Notes under the pieces: model-generated
Databases searched by the model: none
What the model saw: the letters and a program-made list of their open reading frames with translations, nothing else
What the model was told of the DNA's origin: nothing
Made by a program: the position numbers and the translations under genes
Shown: in pieces, positions 17,770 to 26,788 of the stretch
Position numbering within the stretch: position 1 is the first letter of the stretch
Layout of the letters: every line of letters starts with the position of its first letter
NCBI GenBank assembly: GCA_947493745.1
Contig: CANLSM010000003.1
Location: 124,001-188,000, forward strand
Source: an uncultured Paracoccaceae bacterium
GTDB lineage: Bacteria > Pseudomonadota > Alphaproteobacteria > Rhodobacterales > Rhodobacteraceae
Direction of reading: 5' to 3'
DNA length: 64,000 nucleotides

Positions 17770-18299
17770 ACACCAGGGAAGTCGTCGTCTCAGTCACCTT
17801 TCTGGAAATGACCGAGCGGCCTAGCTATCCACGTCCCTCTGTGCCCGGCAGCAAACCGACCGCACTGATCGCGGCGGAGGACCCGCCTGAATGGTGGTTT
17901 CTCGCGCTCTACAACGCGGTCGGCAAGCCCTATCACTGGACCGAGTGGAACGAGGCCAGCGACCATGATCTGACAGCTTTCGTCAAGGACCCGAAGGTCA
18001 CGATCTTCACGCTGATGTACTGCGGATGGCCCGCCGGATTTTTCATGCTCGACACCCGGCTCGGCGGCATCTGCGATCTCTCCTATTTCGGGCTGGTGCA
18101 GGAGGCGATCGGCCTCGGGCTTGGCAAGTATCTGCTGCAGACGGCGATCCATGCCGCCTGGGACCAGCCGGGGGTGGAAAAGGTGACGGTGAACACCTGC
18201 ACGCTCGATCATCCGCGCGCCCTGCCGCTTTATCAGAAGATGGGGTTTGTGCCCGTCAACCGACAGGACTATAGAGCAACCATTCCCGCAACGGACTGA
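17766..18299 (+). CDS. GNAT-family N-acetyltransferase
   Basis: A 177-residue acetyltransferase. The acetyl-CoA loop lies in LGLGKYLLQTAIHAAW, preceded by a central beta strand (GICDLSYFGLV) and followed by VNTCTLDHPRALPLYQKMGFVPV, the usual C-terminal GNAT pattern. The start is the ATG at 17766, which overlaps the sseA stop (ATGA). An upstream in-frame codon at 17730 lies inside sseA and is unlikely. The acetyl acceptor is unknown. Confidence 0.82.
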   Translation: MNTREVVVSVTFLEMTERPSYPRPSVPGSKPTALIAAEDPPEWWFLALYNAVGKPYHWTEWNEASDHDLTAFVKDPKVTIFTLMYCGWPAGFFMLDTRLGGICDLSYFGLVQEAIGLGLGKYLLQTAIHAAWDQPGVEKVTVNTCTLDHPRALPLYQKMGFVPVNRQDYRATIPATD

Positions 18300-18324
18300 C
18301 GTCCTTCTCATCAGGAGCCTCGCC

Positions 18325-19503
18325 ATGCTCAAGAACCTGACGCCGCAACCGCCTGACCGGATCATCGAGATGATCGGCCTTTTCAAGGCGGATACCCGTG
18401 ACGGCAAGGTCGATCTGGGGGTTGGCGTCTACAAGGACGCGGATGGCAAAACCCCGGTGATGCGGGCCGTGAAGGCCGCCGAGGCGCGGCTCGTCGAAAG
18501 CCAGGACAGCAAGTCCTATGTGGGGCTTCTGGGCAATCTGGATTTCGTGGATCTGATGCGCGATCTGGTCCTCGGCGATGCGGTGCCTGCCCAGCAGGTC
18601 ACCGGTGCGCAAGCCCCGGGCGGCACGGGCGCGATCCATCAGTTGCTCGAACTGGTCAAGCTGGCCACACCGGAGGCAAAGGTCTGGTATTCCGACCCGA
18701 CATGGCCCAACCATCCCGCGATCATCAAGCATCTGGGCTTGAAGGGCGCGACCTACGCCTATTTTGATGCAGCCACCTGCCGGGTCGATTTCGATGCAAT
18801 GATGGCGGATCTGGGCAAGGCTTCGGCGGGGGACGTGGTCATTCTGCATGGCTGCTGTCACAATCCCACAGGCGCGAACCTGAGTGCGGATCAATGGGCC
18901 ACGCTCACGGATTTCGTGCTTGAGAAAGCGGTCATTCCCTTCATCGATTTTGCCTATCAGGGCTTTGGCGACGGGCTTGATGCGGATGCAGCCGGCGTGC
19001 GTGCCATGGCGGTTCGGGTGCCCGAGATGCTGATCGCGGCGAGTTGCTCCAAGAATTTCGGGCTCTACCGGGACCGGGTCGGAGTCGCACTGGCGCTCAG
19101 CAAGGATGCGGATGCGCTGGTGTTGACCAAAGGCGCACTGGCCTCGCTCAACCGGCTGAACTTCTCCTTCCCGCCGGATCACGGTGCGACCGTGGTTCAG
19201 ATCATCCTGTCCGACCCGGAGTTGCGGGCTGACTGGGTGGCGGAGGTCGAGGAGATGCGCCTTCGCATGCTCAGCCTGCGAGAAGGGCTGGCCTCGGCGC
19301 TCAGGCAGGCGACAAACTCGGACCGGTTCGATTTCGTCGCCGAGCATCGTGGCATGTTCTCGCGTCTTGGCATCACGCCCGAGCAGATCCTCAAGCTGCG
19401 CAACGAGGATGCGATCTATGTCGTGGGAGACAGCCGTGTAAACGTGGCTGGCTTCCCCGAAGATCGTCTCGACGAGGTCGCCCGCGCCATAGCTGCCGGT
19501 TGA
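18325..19503 (+). CDS. Aromatic/aspartate aminotransferase (class I, TyrB/AspC type)
   Basis: A 392-residue PLP enzyme. GVGVYKDADGKTPVMRAVKAAE is the N-terminal hallmark of the AspC/TyrB subgroup. HNPTGANLSADQW carries the PLP-contact Asn and IDFAYQGFGDGL the PLP-contact Asp. SCSKNFGLYRDRVG holds the PLP lysine Lys243. The start ATG has AGGAG eight bases upstream. It transfers the amino group between aspartate or aromatic amino acids and 2-oxoglutarate. The next gene starts on the stop codon (TTGA). Confidence 0.9.
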   Translation: MLKNLTPQPPDRIIEMIGLFKADTRDGKVDLGVGVYKDADGKTPVMRAVKAAEARLVESQDSKSYVGLLGNLDFVDLMRDLVLGDAVPAQQVTGAQAPGGTGAIHQLLELVKLATPEAKVWYSDPTWPNHPAIIKHLGLKGATYAYFDAATCRVDFDAMMADLGKASAGDVVILHGCCHNPTGANLSADQWATLTDFVLEKAVIPFIDFAYQGFGDGLDADAAGVRAMAVRVPEMLIAASCSKNFGLYRDRVGVALALSKDADALVLTKGALASLNRLNFSFPPDHGATVVQIILSDPELRADWVAEVEEMRLRMLSLREGLASALRQATNSDRFDFVAEHRGMFSRLGITPEQILKLRNEDAIYVVGDSRVNVAGFPEDRLDEVARAIAAG

Positions 19504-20411
19504 GCGCGCCTTTCATCAGGGCCGAGGACGTCGAGCCGCATCTGGACTGGGTGCGGCTGACCGAAGCCCTGTCCGAGGGTCACCGCGGCCCCAAACCGGA
19601 AATCTCGGACCAGTTCCTGACCCGCGGGGCCGACACGATGCTGAGCCGTGCCGCCTGGATCGACGGGCAGGGGATCGCGGTGAAGTCGGTCAGTGTGCTG
19701 CCCGGCAATCCGGCAAAGGGCCGCCCCAGCGTCCATGGCGCGATGATCCTTTTTGACGACGATACCGGCGAAGTCGAGGCGGTGATCGACAGTGCGCTGG
19801 TGACCAAATGGAAAACCGCAGGAGATTCGATCCTCGGGGCCCGTCTGCTCGCCCGCGCCGACGCGTCGCGTCTGCTGGTCGTCGGGGCCGGTGCGGTGGC
19901 CGCCTCGCTCATCGAAGCCTATGGCGCGCTTTTCCCGAACATCGAGATCTCCGTCTGGAACCGGACGGAAGAGCGCGCCGCGTCGCTTGGTGTTCCTGTC
20001 GTCACCGATCTGGAAAAAGCAGTGGCGGAGGCGGATATCATCGCCACATCCACCATGGCCCGTGAGCCGGTGATAAAGGGGGAGTGGTTGCGGGACGGTC
20101 AGCATCTCGACCTGATCGGGGCCTTCAAGGCCGATATGCGCGAGGCGGATGATATCGCCCTGCAACGGGCATCGATCTTCGTCGACGGCTTCGAGACCAC
20201 GCTTGATCATATCGGCGAGTTGAAGATCCCGCTGATGACCGGGGCCATCAGGCGCCAGGATGTCCGCGGCGATCTCTATGACCTGGTTCCGGGCCGGGTG
20301 GGGCGCAGCTCGGATAGCGAGATCACGCTCTTCAAGAACGGCGGCGGCGCGCATCTCGACCTGATGACGGGACGGATGATCCTTGATGTCTGGCGCAGCG
20401 TGAACGCCTAG
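19500..20411 (+). CDS. Ornithine cyclodeaminase / mu-crystallin family protein
   Basis: A 303-residue Rossmann-fold protein. VTKWKTAGDSILGARLLAR is the conserved pre-Rossmann segment (the family's TAA-type region), and LLVVGAGAVAASLIEAY is the NAD(P)-binding glycine loop. ATSTMAREPVIKGEWLRDGQHLDLIGAF follows as in ornithine cyclodeaminase/pyrroline-2-carboxylate reductase. The start is a TTG that overlaps the aminotransferase stop, with no strong ribosome-binding site, consistent with coupling. The reaction is NAD(P)H-dependent imine reduction or cyclodeamination, and the exact substrate is unknown. It overlaps the end of the convergent sensor kinase by 4 bases. Confidence 0.82.
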   Translation: MSAPFIRAEDVEPHLDWVRLTEALSEGHRGPKPEISDQFLTRGADTMLSRAAWIDGQGIAVKSVSVLPGNPAKGRPSVHGAMILFDDDTGEVEAVIDSALVTKWKTAGDSILGARLLARADASRLLVVGAGAVAASLIEAYGALFPNIEISVWNRTEERAASLGVPVVTDLEKAVAEADIIATSTMAREPVIKGEWLRDGQHLDLIGAFKADMREADDIALQRASIFVDGFETTLDHIGELKIPLMTGAIRRQDVRGDLYDLVPGRVGRSSDSEITLFKNGGGAHLDLMTGRMILDVWRSVNA

Positions 20412-23074
20412 GCGGCCTGTAGCGTCAGCCGGAACGTCGCCCCCTTGGCTGCATTGATCAGTGCAAGGTCGCCGCCGAGATTACGCATGATCTCGCGCGA
20501 GATCGGCAGGCCGAGCCCCGCACTGCCCGACAGGGTCACCTCGTCCAGGCGGGCGAATTTCTCGAATGCCCGCTCGCGGTTCTCCGACGAAATGCCCGGA
20601 CCGTTATCCGCGATATCGAGGTAGAGCTTCGGCCCGACACGGTGCGCGGTCAGGCGGATCGCCGGGTTCTGGGTCTGACCGTATTTGACGGCATTGGAGA
20701 TCAGGTTGATCAGGACCTGCGCCAACCGGTCGAAATCGGCAATCACCGGTGTTTCGAGATGCGCGTCCTCGACCTTCAGCGCGACATTCTGCGTGGTGCG
20801 CAGTCCCTCGGTGCTGGCGACAGCGCTTTCGACAACCTCGTGCAGCGCCACCGGCTTGAGGTCCCACTTGACCCGACCTGACTCCAGAAAGCTGAGATCG
20901 AGGATCTCGTCGAGCAGGCGGGTCAGGCGCTGGCTCTCCTGATGGATGATGCCGATGAAGCGCTGCGCCTCCTCCGAACTGATATCGCCGGTTTCCTGAA
21001 GTATTTCCGAGAAGGACCGGATCGAGGTCATTGGTGTGCGCAGTTCATGGCTGACCTGCGAGAGGAAGTCATCCTTCTGGCGTGACAGTTCGGTCAGTTG
21101 TGCGTTCGCGGTCCGGAGCTGTTGCGCGGTTTCCTCCAGCTCTTTCGACTGACGTTCCAGCTGCTGCGAATATTCCACGACCTGGGCGGTCTCGTCGGCC
21201 ATTTGGATCAGGGCCTCGACCGTGATCTGGCCGCCACCTGTGATCTGCCCGACCATGGCATGCGCCGAAGCCGCCCCGACCGAGCCGGTCAGTTCCCGCT
21301 CCAACTGGGTGATCAGATCGTCGGTCGGTCGTGGCAGGCCGCTGGGCAGCCCCTGCATCCGGGCAACGGAGGCGAACATGTGATGGGCCTTGTCCGCGCC
21401 AAGTATGCGCTGCGCCAGTGTGAAAAGATCCTCGGATGTCGCCGAGCGGCGCAGCATCAGCCCACCCGAACCCTGCCGGAAGACATCAACAAACTGGCTG
21501 CCCTGCACACGTTCCAGAAGGCGCGGCGTGCTCAGAAGCGACAGACATATGAAGGCGGCGGTGTTCAGTGAAAGGCTCCAGAACACGCTGTGGACCAGCG
21601 GATCTGAGGCGGGCATTCCGAACAGCGCCTGTGGCTTCAAGATTTCCAGCCCGAAGGGACCGTTGGCGAGCGTCCCGGCCGACAGCAGAAAGGACCCTTC
21701 GAACGACGGCAGAAAAAGCGTGTAGGCCCAGATCAGAAAACCGATCCCGATCCCGCCCAGAGCGCCGGTCCGCGTCGCACCGCGCCAGTAGATGCCTCCG
21801 ATCAGGCTTGGCAGCAGTTGCGCGACGCCCGCAAAGGCGATGAGACCGATTGAGGCAAGGGCCGCCGAGCCGCCGGTGATGCGGAAGTAGAGGTATCCAA
21901 GCGCCAGAACGATCCCGATGGAGGCCCGCCTGCTGGTCAGAAGCACGTTGCGCACATCGCCTGACATCTCGGTCCTGCCCCGGTTCACCGAAAGCCAGAG
22001 CGGCAGCACGATGTGGTTGGAGATCATTGTCGAGAGCGCGATTGTCGCCACGATGACCATCGAAGTGGCCGCCGAGAACCCGCCGAGGAAAGCCAGAAGC
22101 GCCAGCTCGTCCTGACCGCGGCTGAGCGGCACGCTCAGCACGAAAAGATCCGGGTTTGATCCTTCGGGCAGCAGTTGCTGGCCGCTCAGGGCGATAGGCA
22201 GCACGAAAAGCGAGATCAGGAAGAGGTAGAGCGGGAAGGCCCAGGCGGCGGTGAAGAGATGCCGCTCGTCCGCATTCTCGACAACCATCACCTGAAACAT
22301 TCTTGGCAGGCAGATGATGGCGCTTGCCGACAAAAAGGTCAGTGTGACCCATCGGGGCGTGAAGATACGGTCGGTGTTCAGCGCTGAGGCTTCTATTCCG
22401 CCAAATACGCCGCCTTCCAGACCGATCCCCCAGACCACAAAGATGCCAACCGCCAGAAGGGCCACGAGTTTCACGACCGCCTCCACCGCGATGGCTGTGA
22501 CGACGCCATGGTGCTGTTCGTTCGCATCCACGTTTCTGGTGCCAAAGAGAATTGCAAAGGCGGCGAGCCCGACCGCCAGCCAGAACGCCGTGACCTCGGC
22601 TCCCAGGGCCGGTACTTCCGCACTTTGGGCGGAAAATGCGGTGAAGCTCAGGGTCAGCGATTGGAGTTGCAGTGCGATGTAGGGCGTCGAGCCGACCACG
22701 GCCAGAAGCGTCACCACGACGCCCACGGCACCGCTCTTGCCATAGCGGGAGGACAGAAGGTCAGCGATGGAGCTGATCCGTTGTGCATGCCCGATCCGCA
22801 CCAGCTTGCGGATGATCAGCCACCAGCCAAAGAAAACCAGCGATGGTCCGAGGTAGATGGGGATGTAGTCCAGCCCGCTGCGGGAGGCCGTGCCGACCGC
22901 TCCGTAGAAGGTCCAGCCGGTGCAATAAACCGACAGCGAAAGCGTGTAGACGATCGGCGAGCGCAACCATCCCAACTGCCCGCGCGCCGCCCTGCGCTCG
23001 GCCAGAAAGGCAATCAGGAAGAGGACCGAGGCATAGGCGAGACAAAAGCCGACAAGCGCGTTCGAGGAGAACAT
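20408..23074 (-). CDS. SLC5 symporter-STAC-histidine kinase fusion (CrbS/CbrA-like sensor)
   Basis: An 888-residue membrane sensor. Residues 1-~520 form a sodium:solute-symporter (SLC5) domain with about thirteen helices. Residues ~545-620 (SEDLFTLAQRILGADKAHHMF and PTDDLITQLERELTGSVGAA) look like a STAC domain. A coiled coil leads to the HisKA segment DDFLSQVSHELRTPMTSI with the phosphorylated His. The HATPase domain has NLISNAVKYG, DNGPGIS and GLGLPIS. No PAS domain is evident. Proteins of this design (CrbS, CbrA, MxtR) couple solute sensing to acetate or amino-acid use. It is the last gene of a leftward operon with a receiver protein and a small membrane protein. The nearby acs and ScfR genes suggest acetate control. 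Confidence 0.9.
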   Translation of the reverse strand: MFSSNALVGFCLAYASVLFLIAFLAERRAARGQLGWLRSPIVYTLSLSVYCTGWTFYGAVGTASRSGLDYIPIYLGPSLVFFGWWLIIRKLVRIGHAQRISSIADLLSSRYGKSGAVGVVVTLLAVVGSTPYIALQLQSLTLSFTAFSAQSAEVPALGAEVTAFWLAVGLAAFAILFGTRNVDANEQHHGVVTAIAVEAVVKLVALLAVGIFVVWGIGLEGGVFGGIEASALNTDRIFTPRWVTLTFLSASAIICLPRMFQVMVVENADERHLFTAAWAFPLYLFLISLFVLPIALSGQQLLPEGSNPDLFVLSVPLSRGQDELALLAFLGGFSAATSMVIVATIALSTMISNHIVLPLWLSVNRGRTEMSGDVRNVLLTSRRASIGIVLALGYLYFRITGGSAALASIGLIAFAGVAQLLPSLIGGIYWRGATRTGALGGIGIGFLIWAYTLFLPSFEGSFLLSAGTLANGPFGLEILKPQALFGMPASDPLVHSVFWSLSLNTAAFICLSLLSTPRLLERVQGSQFVDVFRQGSGGLMLRRSATSEDLFTLAQRILGADKAHHMFASVARMQGLPSGLPRPTDDLITQLERELTGSVGAASAHAMVGQITGGGQITVEALIQMADETAQVVEYSQQLERQSKELEETAQQLRTANAQLTELSRQKDDFLSQVSHELRTPMTSIRSFSEILQETGDISSEEAQRFIGIIHQESQRLTRLLDEILDLSFLESGRVKWDLKPVALHEVVESAVASTEGLRTTQNVALKVEDAHLETPVIADFDRLAQVLINLISNAVKYGQTQNPAIRLTAHRVGPKLYLDIADNGPGISSENRERAFEKFARLDEVTLSGSAGLGLPISREIMRNLGGDLALINAAKGATFRLTLQAA

Positions 23075-23075
23075 C

Positions 23076-23312
23076 TCAGTCCTCGGCCAGCAGTCGCCGT
23101 GAGAGCCGCCATGTCAGTCCGATCAGGGTGAGCCAGACAACGAAGACATAGAAGACCGATGCCGGAATGCCCCAGACCGTTGTTATGCCTGCAAAGATAT
23201 TGACGATGGGTGACACGATAAGCAGCAGCCCCAGCATCGGTAGCACAAAGGCCGTATCCCGCTTGCGGCTTTCGCGGAAGGCGCGTTCGGCAAGATCGGG
23301 GCGGTCACTCAT
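23076..23312 (-). CDS. Small two-helix membrane protein partnering the symporter-kinase
   Basis: A 78-residue protein with a charged N-terminus (RAFRESRKRD), two transmembrane helices and a basic C-terminal tail (WRLSRRLL). It overlaps the response-regulator gene by 8 bases and ends 1 base before the sensor kinase start. Small two-helix proteins commonly sit next to SLC5 symporter genes and are thought to assist them. I infer the same here. Confidence 0.75.
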   Translation of the reverse strand: MSDRPDLAERAFRESRKRDTAFVLPMLGLLLIVSPIVNIFAGITTVWGIPASVFYVFVVWLTLIGLTWRLSRRLLAED

Positions 23313-23676
23313 TCACACCTGCCAGATCACGCACGGCCGCCACGACCTCGGCATTGGAAAACGGCTTGGTCATGAATTTCGACACGCCCAGTTCCTCGGC
23401 AGTCTTGCGGTCGGTGGCCTGTCCCTTGGCGGTCAGCATCAGCACCGGAAGCTCGGCATGCGAGCCGCTGCGCAGGTCGCGCAGGATATCGAAACCGCTG
23501 CGGTTGGGCAGCATCAGGTCGAGCACGACGATATCGGTTTCGCCTGCATCGACCCGGGCCACCGCCTTGGCGCCGTCCTTCTCTAGGCTGACCTGAAACC
23601 CATCATGGGTCAGCAGGAACCGCAGCGACTCCGCGATATTGGGTTCATCTTCGACAATCAGTACGCGCCGGTTCAC
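23305..23676 (-). CDS. Single-domain response regulator (receiver only)
   Basis: A 123-residue CheY-like receiver. The acidic pocket is VEDEPN, the phospho-acceptor Asp lies in VVLDLMLPNRSG (residue ~52), the switch Thr in MLTAKG and the Lys in FMTKPF. No DNA-binding or enzymatic output domain follows. The start is GTG, with a GGAGG about 9 bases upstream. It is first in the operon with the SLC5-kinase, its likely phosphodonor. CrbR/ErdR partners of comparable kinases normally carry a LuxR-type helix-turn-helix, so this one must pass its signal to another protein. Confidence 0.9.
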   Translation of the reverse strand: MNRRVLIVEDEPNIAESLRFLLTHDGFQVSLEKDGAKAVARVDAGETDIVVLDLMLPNRSGFDILRDLRSGSHAELPVLMLTAKGQATDRKTAEELGVSKFMTKPFSNAEVVAAVRDLAGVNE

Positions 23677-23763
23677 CGGTTAATCCTCCCTACGCGCCAT
23701 GATCCTTGGTGGTCACGGCTTGGCCTTGAGAGTAGCGAGAAGCCCGCCTTGCTGTCACGCGCT

Positions 23764-25113
23764 TTATCTTGATCCTTGGGTGATGATCCGGGGTTCGGCG
23801 CGCGCCCGGCAATCTGGCTGCGCACAGATACGACAACTTGAACCGACCGCCCTAGGGGCGTCGGCAAGCGGGGGGAACGGATTGTCTGTCTCTGCCACGA
23901 TCAGCATCGAGGCGAGCACCTCCGGCGGCTCCGAGAGCCGTCTGGGATTGCGCGGCAGTGCAACACTCAGGCTGTGAAACTGCCGGCCATTGTCCAGTGC
24001 AAGCCGGTGCTGCTGAACCACGGTGGGTTGGGAGAACGCAGCGAAGAGTGGCAGCAACGGGCATGCATTGCCGTGCCTTGGCAGGGCGAATTCCGGAAGG
24101 GTCTTGCGGAACACCGGATAGCCTGCGGCGTTGACGGTGATCAGGCCGAATGTCGGTGCCTCGATCCGGGATCGCTTGAGCGTGGCCAGTCTGCGGAAGA
24201 CTGCATGCAGATCGGCGCCGAAGACGTGCGAGATGACGATCGGGTCAAAGCCGCTATCCCGCGCGACCTCGACGAGATGGTCAAACGGCATGGCAAGAGC
24301 ATCGTGGGCGTATTGTTGCAGCCAGCCCGTAAATCGGATTCGGGTCGTGTTGTCCTCCAGCCCCGGTTCGGATGAGGCAATCTCCTCGACGACCTGTGCC
24401 AACCGGTCCTGCGCTGCTTCGGGCGGCACATCGCTCAGCTTTTCGACCTCCTGGTCAATTGCGTCAAAATGCCAGCGGTTGCGGTTGAGTAGCTGATCGA
24501 GTGCCTCCTCGGGCGTCACCGCCCGGTCGGGCAGGGTGCTGGCCTGCGTCAGATAGGTTGCCAGACCCTCCGCCACGTCTGACAGACGAATGCTTTCCTC
24601 ATGTACCGAACGATGGAACCGGTCCTGCTGGATCTCCGGCACCGATTTCACCTGTGCCAGAATGGACGCGGTGGAGCGGATGGCGGTGATCGTGGAGAGC
24701 ATTCCATGCACGCTCTCCTGCAGGTACGGGTCGTGGGTCAGACGATCCGAGAGTGCGGAGATCGCCTGATCCTGCCGTTTGATATGTCTGTGAAGCTGCG
24801 CAATCAGCGCGGCCCATTCGGGAAACCTGCCGATCAGGTCTTCCGTGGTCGAAAGATCGACATCACCGAGCACCGAGGCTTCGGCAACATCTGACCGAAG
24901 CTCCAGATCGGCATCGCGCGAGAACGCCGATGGTGTGCTGCCGAGCGCCTGCGCGATGGCTACAAGCACCTTGCCCGCCGCACCACGCCGATTGTGCTCG
25001 ATCAGGTTCATATAGGACGCCGAGATTCCAGCCCGCGCCGCAAGAGCCGTCTGGGACAACCCGGCCCGCCGCCTCGCCTCACGGATACGGGTGCCGGCAA
25101 GCGTGTTGACCAA
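23764..25113 (-). CDS. ScfR-type (short-chain fatty acyl) XRE transcriptional regulator
   Basis: A 449-residue regulator. An XRE helix-turn-helix at residues ~5-60 contains GLSQTALAARAGISASYMNLIEHNRR. A long middle region follows with FRRLATL (ScfR/ImmA-IrrE-related). The C-terminal DUF2083-like domain ends in the four-cysteine-rich VGSSCRICAQPDCRARAEP. This design matches RamB/MccR/PrpR regulators of acetate, propionate and glyoxylate-pathway genes. I place the start at the TTG at 25113, because AGGAG lies exactly 7 bases upstream. A longer ATG form from 25185 would begin inside the operator-like repeats. It probably controls itself and the divergent ABC/acs operon. Confidence 0.82.
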   Translation of the reverse strand: MVNTLAGTRIREARRRAGLSQTALAARAGISASYMNLIEHNRRGAAGKVLVAIAQALGSTPSAFSRDADLELRSDVAEASVLGDVDLSTTEDLIGRFPEWAALIAQLHRHIKRQDQAISALSDRLTHDPYLQESVHGMLSTITAIRSTASILAQVKSVPEIQQDRFHRSVHEESIRLSDVAEGLATYLTQASTLPDRAVTPEEALDQLLNRNRWHFDAIDQEVEKLSDVPPEAAQDRLAQVVEEIASSEPGLEDNTTRIRFTGWLQQYAHDALAMPFDHLVEVARDSGFDPIVISHVFGADLHAVFRRLATLKRSRIEAPTFGLITVNAAGYPVFRKTLPEFALPRHGNACPLLPLFAAFSQPTVVQQHRLALDNGRQFHSLSVALPRNPRRLSEPPEVLASMLIVAETDNPFPPLADAPRAVGSSCRICAQPDCRARAEPRIITQGSR

Positions 25114-25140
25114 AGGTAAACTCCTGAGCGGTTTCAAGGA

Positions 25141-25203
25141 CTTGCTGCGGCGCAATGTAAATTTATTTACAATCTTGCAGCGCAATATAGAAAATAATTT
25201 ACA
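25141..25203. promoter_or_regulatory. Tandem AT-rich operator-like repeats upstream of the ScfR gene
   Basis: Two imperfect ~30-bp copies lie head to tail: one from 25141 (CTTGCTGCGGCGCAATG...) to about 25171, the other from 25174 (CTTGCAGCGCAATAT...) to 25203. Each ends in an A/T block plus TTTACA. The first copy contains the palindrome TGTAAAT-TT-ATTTACA (25156-25171). The position, just upstream of the regulator start and in the divergent promoter region, fits ScfR autoregulation and control of the ABC/acs genes. Confidence 0.6.
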
Positions 25204-25219
25204 TCAAAGATCAATAAAA

Positions 25220-25234
25220 GCAATAATTTATTGC
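25220..25234. promoter_or_regulatory. Perfect palindrome in the ScfR / ABC operon divergent region
   Basis: GCAATAA-T-TTATTGC is a perfect 7-bp-arm palindrome with a one-base centre, immediately followed by TTGACA (25239-25244). I see no good -10 hexamer at the right spacing from that TTGACA. The element is a candidate protein-binding site upstream of the ABC binding-protein gene. Confidence 0.45.
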
Positions 25235-25326
25235 TGAATTGACAGAATGCGTGATCATTGCGGTGGGCCAAGAAAGTGCCTCGTTGTCCGGAGCGATGAC
25301 GACAATAATCCCATGGGAGGACATAA

Positions 25327-26679
25327 ATGTCTGGATTCAAGATGAACCGTCGCGGTCTTCTTAAGACCAGCGCCGCTGTCGGCGCCGGCCTTGCGATGCC
25401 GACGATCTTTACCTCTGCCGCGCGCGCCTACACCAACGAGCCGTCCGGCGGCTCGGTGACACTGGGCTTTAACGTTCCTCAGTCGGGCCCGTATGCGGAT
25501 GAGGGTGCGGATGAGTTGCGCGCCTATCAGTTGGCCGTCGAGCACCTCAATGGTGGCGGCGATGGCGGGATGATGAACACGTTCTCGTCCAAAGCGCTCA
25601 AGGGCAGCGGTATTCTCGGCAAGAAGGTGGAATTCGTCACCGGCGACACGCAGACCAAGCCCGATGCGGCCCGTGCCTCGGCGCGCTCAATGATCGAGAA
25701 GGACGGTGCGGTGATGATCACCGGCGGTTCGTCCTCGGGTGTGGCCGTGGCCGTGCAGGCGCTTTGCCAGGAGGCCGGCGTTATCTTCATGGCGGGTCTG
25801 ACCCACTCCAACGACACGACCGGCAAGGACAAGAAGGCGAACGGTTTCCGTCATTTCTTCAACTCATACATGTCCGGCGCGGCGCTTGCTCCGATCCTGG
25901 CCGACAACTACGGCACGGACCGCAAGGCCTATCACCTGACTGCCGACTACAACTGGGGCTACACCACTGAAGAAGCAGTGCGGAACTCCACCGAAGCCAT
26001 GGGTTGGGAAACGGTTGCCGCGGTGAAGACCCCGCTCGCGCAGACGGACTTCTCGTCCTATGTGGCACCGGTTCTGAACTCGGGTGCCGATGTTCTGGTC
26101 CTGAACCACTACGGCGGCAACATGGTGAACTCGCTGACCAGCGCCGTTCAGTTCGGCCTGCGGGCGGCAGAAGCCAACGGCAAGCAGTTCCAGATCGTCG
26201 TGCCGCTCTATTCTCGCCTCATGGCGCAGGGTGCGGGCAGGAACGTGGCCGGTATCTTCGGATCGACCAACTGGCACTGGTCGCTGGAAAACGTCGCGGG
26301 TGATCGCTACGCGGGCACCAACGCCTTCGTGCAGTCCTTTGGTGAGAAATACGGCTTCCCGCCGAGCCAGGCTGCACACACGGTCTACTGCCAGACACTG
26401 CTTTATGCGGATGCATGCGAGCGGGCAGGCACCTTCAACCCGTGCGGTGTCGTTGAAGCGCTCGAGGGTTTCGAGTTCGACGGCCTTGGCAACGGCCCGA
26501 CGCTCTATCGCGCCGAGGACCACCAGTGCTTCAAGGATGTGCTGGTCGTGAAAGGCAAAGAGAACCCGGAGTCGGATTTCGACCTTCTGGAGATCGTCGA
26601 TGTGACCCCGACCGAGCAGGTAACCTACGACGCCTCAATCTTCGGCGGCGAACTGGGGTCCTGCAACGCGGGCACCTAA
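25327..26679 (+). CDS. Liv/Urt-type ABC transporter substrate-binding protein
   Basis: A 450-residue periplasmic protein with a Tat-style export signal (NRRGLLKTSAAVGAGLAMP) and cleavage near residue 34 after AARA. The mature part has the type-I periplasmic-binding fold of LivJ/UrtA/AmiC relatives: VTLGFNVPQSGPYADEG at the start, ITGGSSSGVAVAVQ, and FFNSYMSGAALAP. GGGAGGACATAA precedes the ATG. It heads the five-gene importer operon that ends with acs. Ligand unknown; position next to ScfR and acs suggests a short-chain or acyl-yielding substrate. Confidence 0.9.
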   Translation: MSGFKMNRRGLLKTSAAVGAGLAMPTIFTSAARAYTNEPSGGSVTLGFNVPQSGPYADEGADELRAYQLAVEHLNGGGDGGMMNTFSSKALKGSGILGKKVEFVTGDTQTKPDAARASARSMIEKDGAVMITGGSSSGVAVAVQALCQEAGVIFMAGLTHSNDTTGKDKKANGFRHFFNSYMSGAALAPILADNYGTDRKAYHLTADYNWGYTTEEAVRNSTEAMGWETVAAVKTPLAQTDFSSYVAPVLNSGADVLVLNHYGGNMVNSLTSAVQFGLRAAEANGKQFQIVVPLYSRLMAQGAGRNVAGIFGSTNWHWSLENVAGDRYAGTNAFVQSFGEKYGFPPSQAAHTVYCQTLLYADACERAGTFNPCGVVEALEGFEFDGLGNGPTLYRAEDHQCFKDVLVVKGKENPESDFDLLEIVDVTPTEQVTYDASIFGGELGSCNAGT

Positions 26680-26693
26680 GCCCTGATCAAGAC

Positions 26694-26719
26694 TGCCGCG
26701 CCCTGACCGGGGCGCGGCA
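26694..26719 (+). terminator. Intercistronic GC hairpin after the Liv-type binding-protein gene
   Basis: TGCCGCGCCC (26694-26703) and GGGCGCGGCA (26710-26719) form a perfect 10-bp stem with a 6-base loop, 14 bases after the stop. No T-run follows, so partial termination or mRNA protection, favouring excess binding protein, is more likely than full termination. Confidence 0.7.
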
Positions 26720-26788
26720 TCGCAGGCGATACGTCAATTCCAATCGGCCGCGCCCAGGCGGGCGGCAAGAGGACCCTGGAGGGACCGC

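Noticed and set aside
25239-25270. TTGACA at 25239 as a sigma-70 -35 box for the ABC/acs operon
   Set aside because: No acceptable -10 hexamer is found 16-18 bases downstream, so I did not call a promoter.
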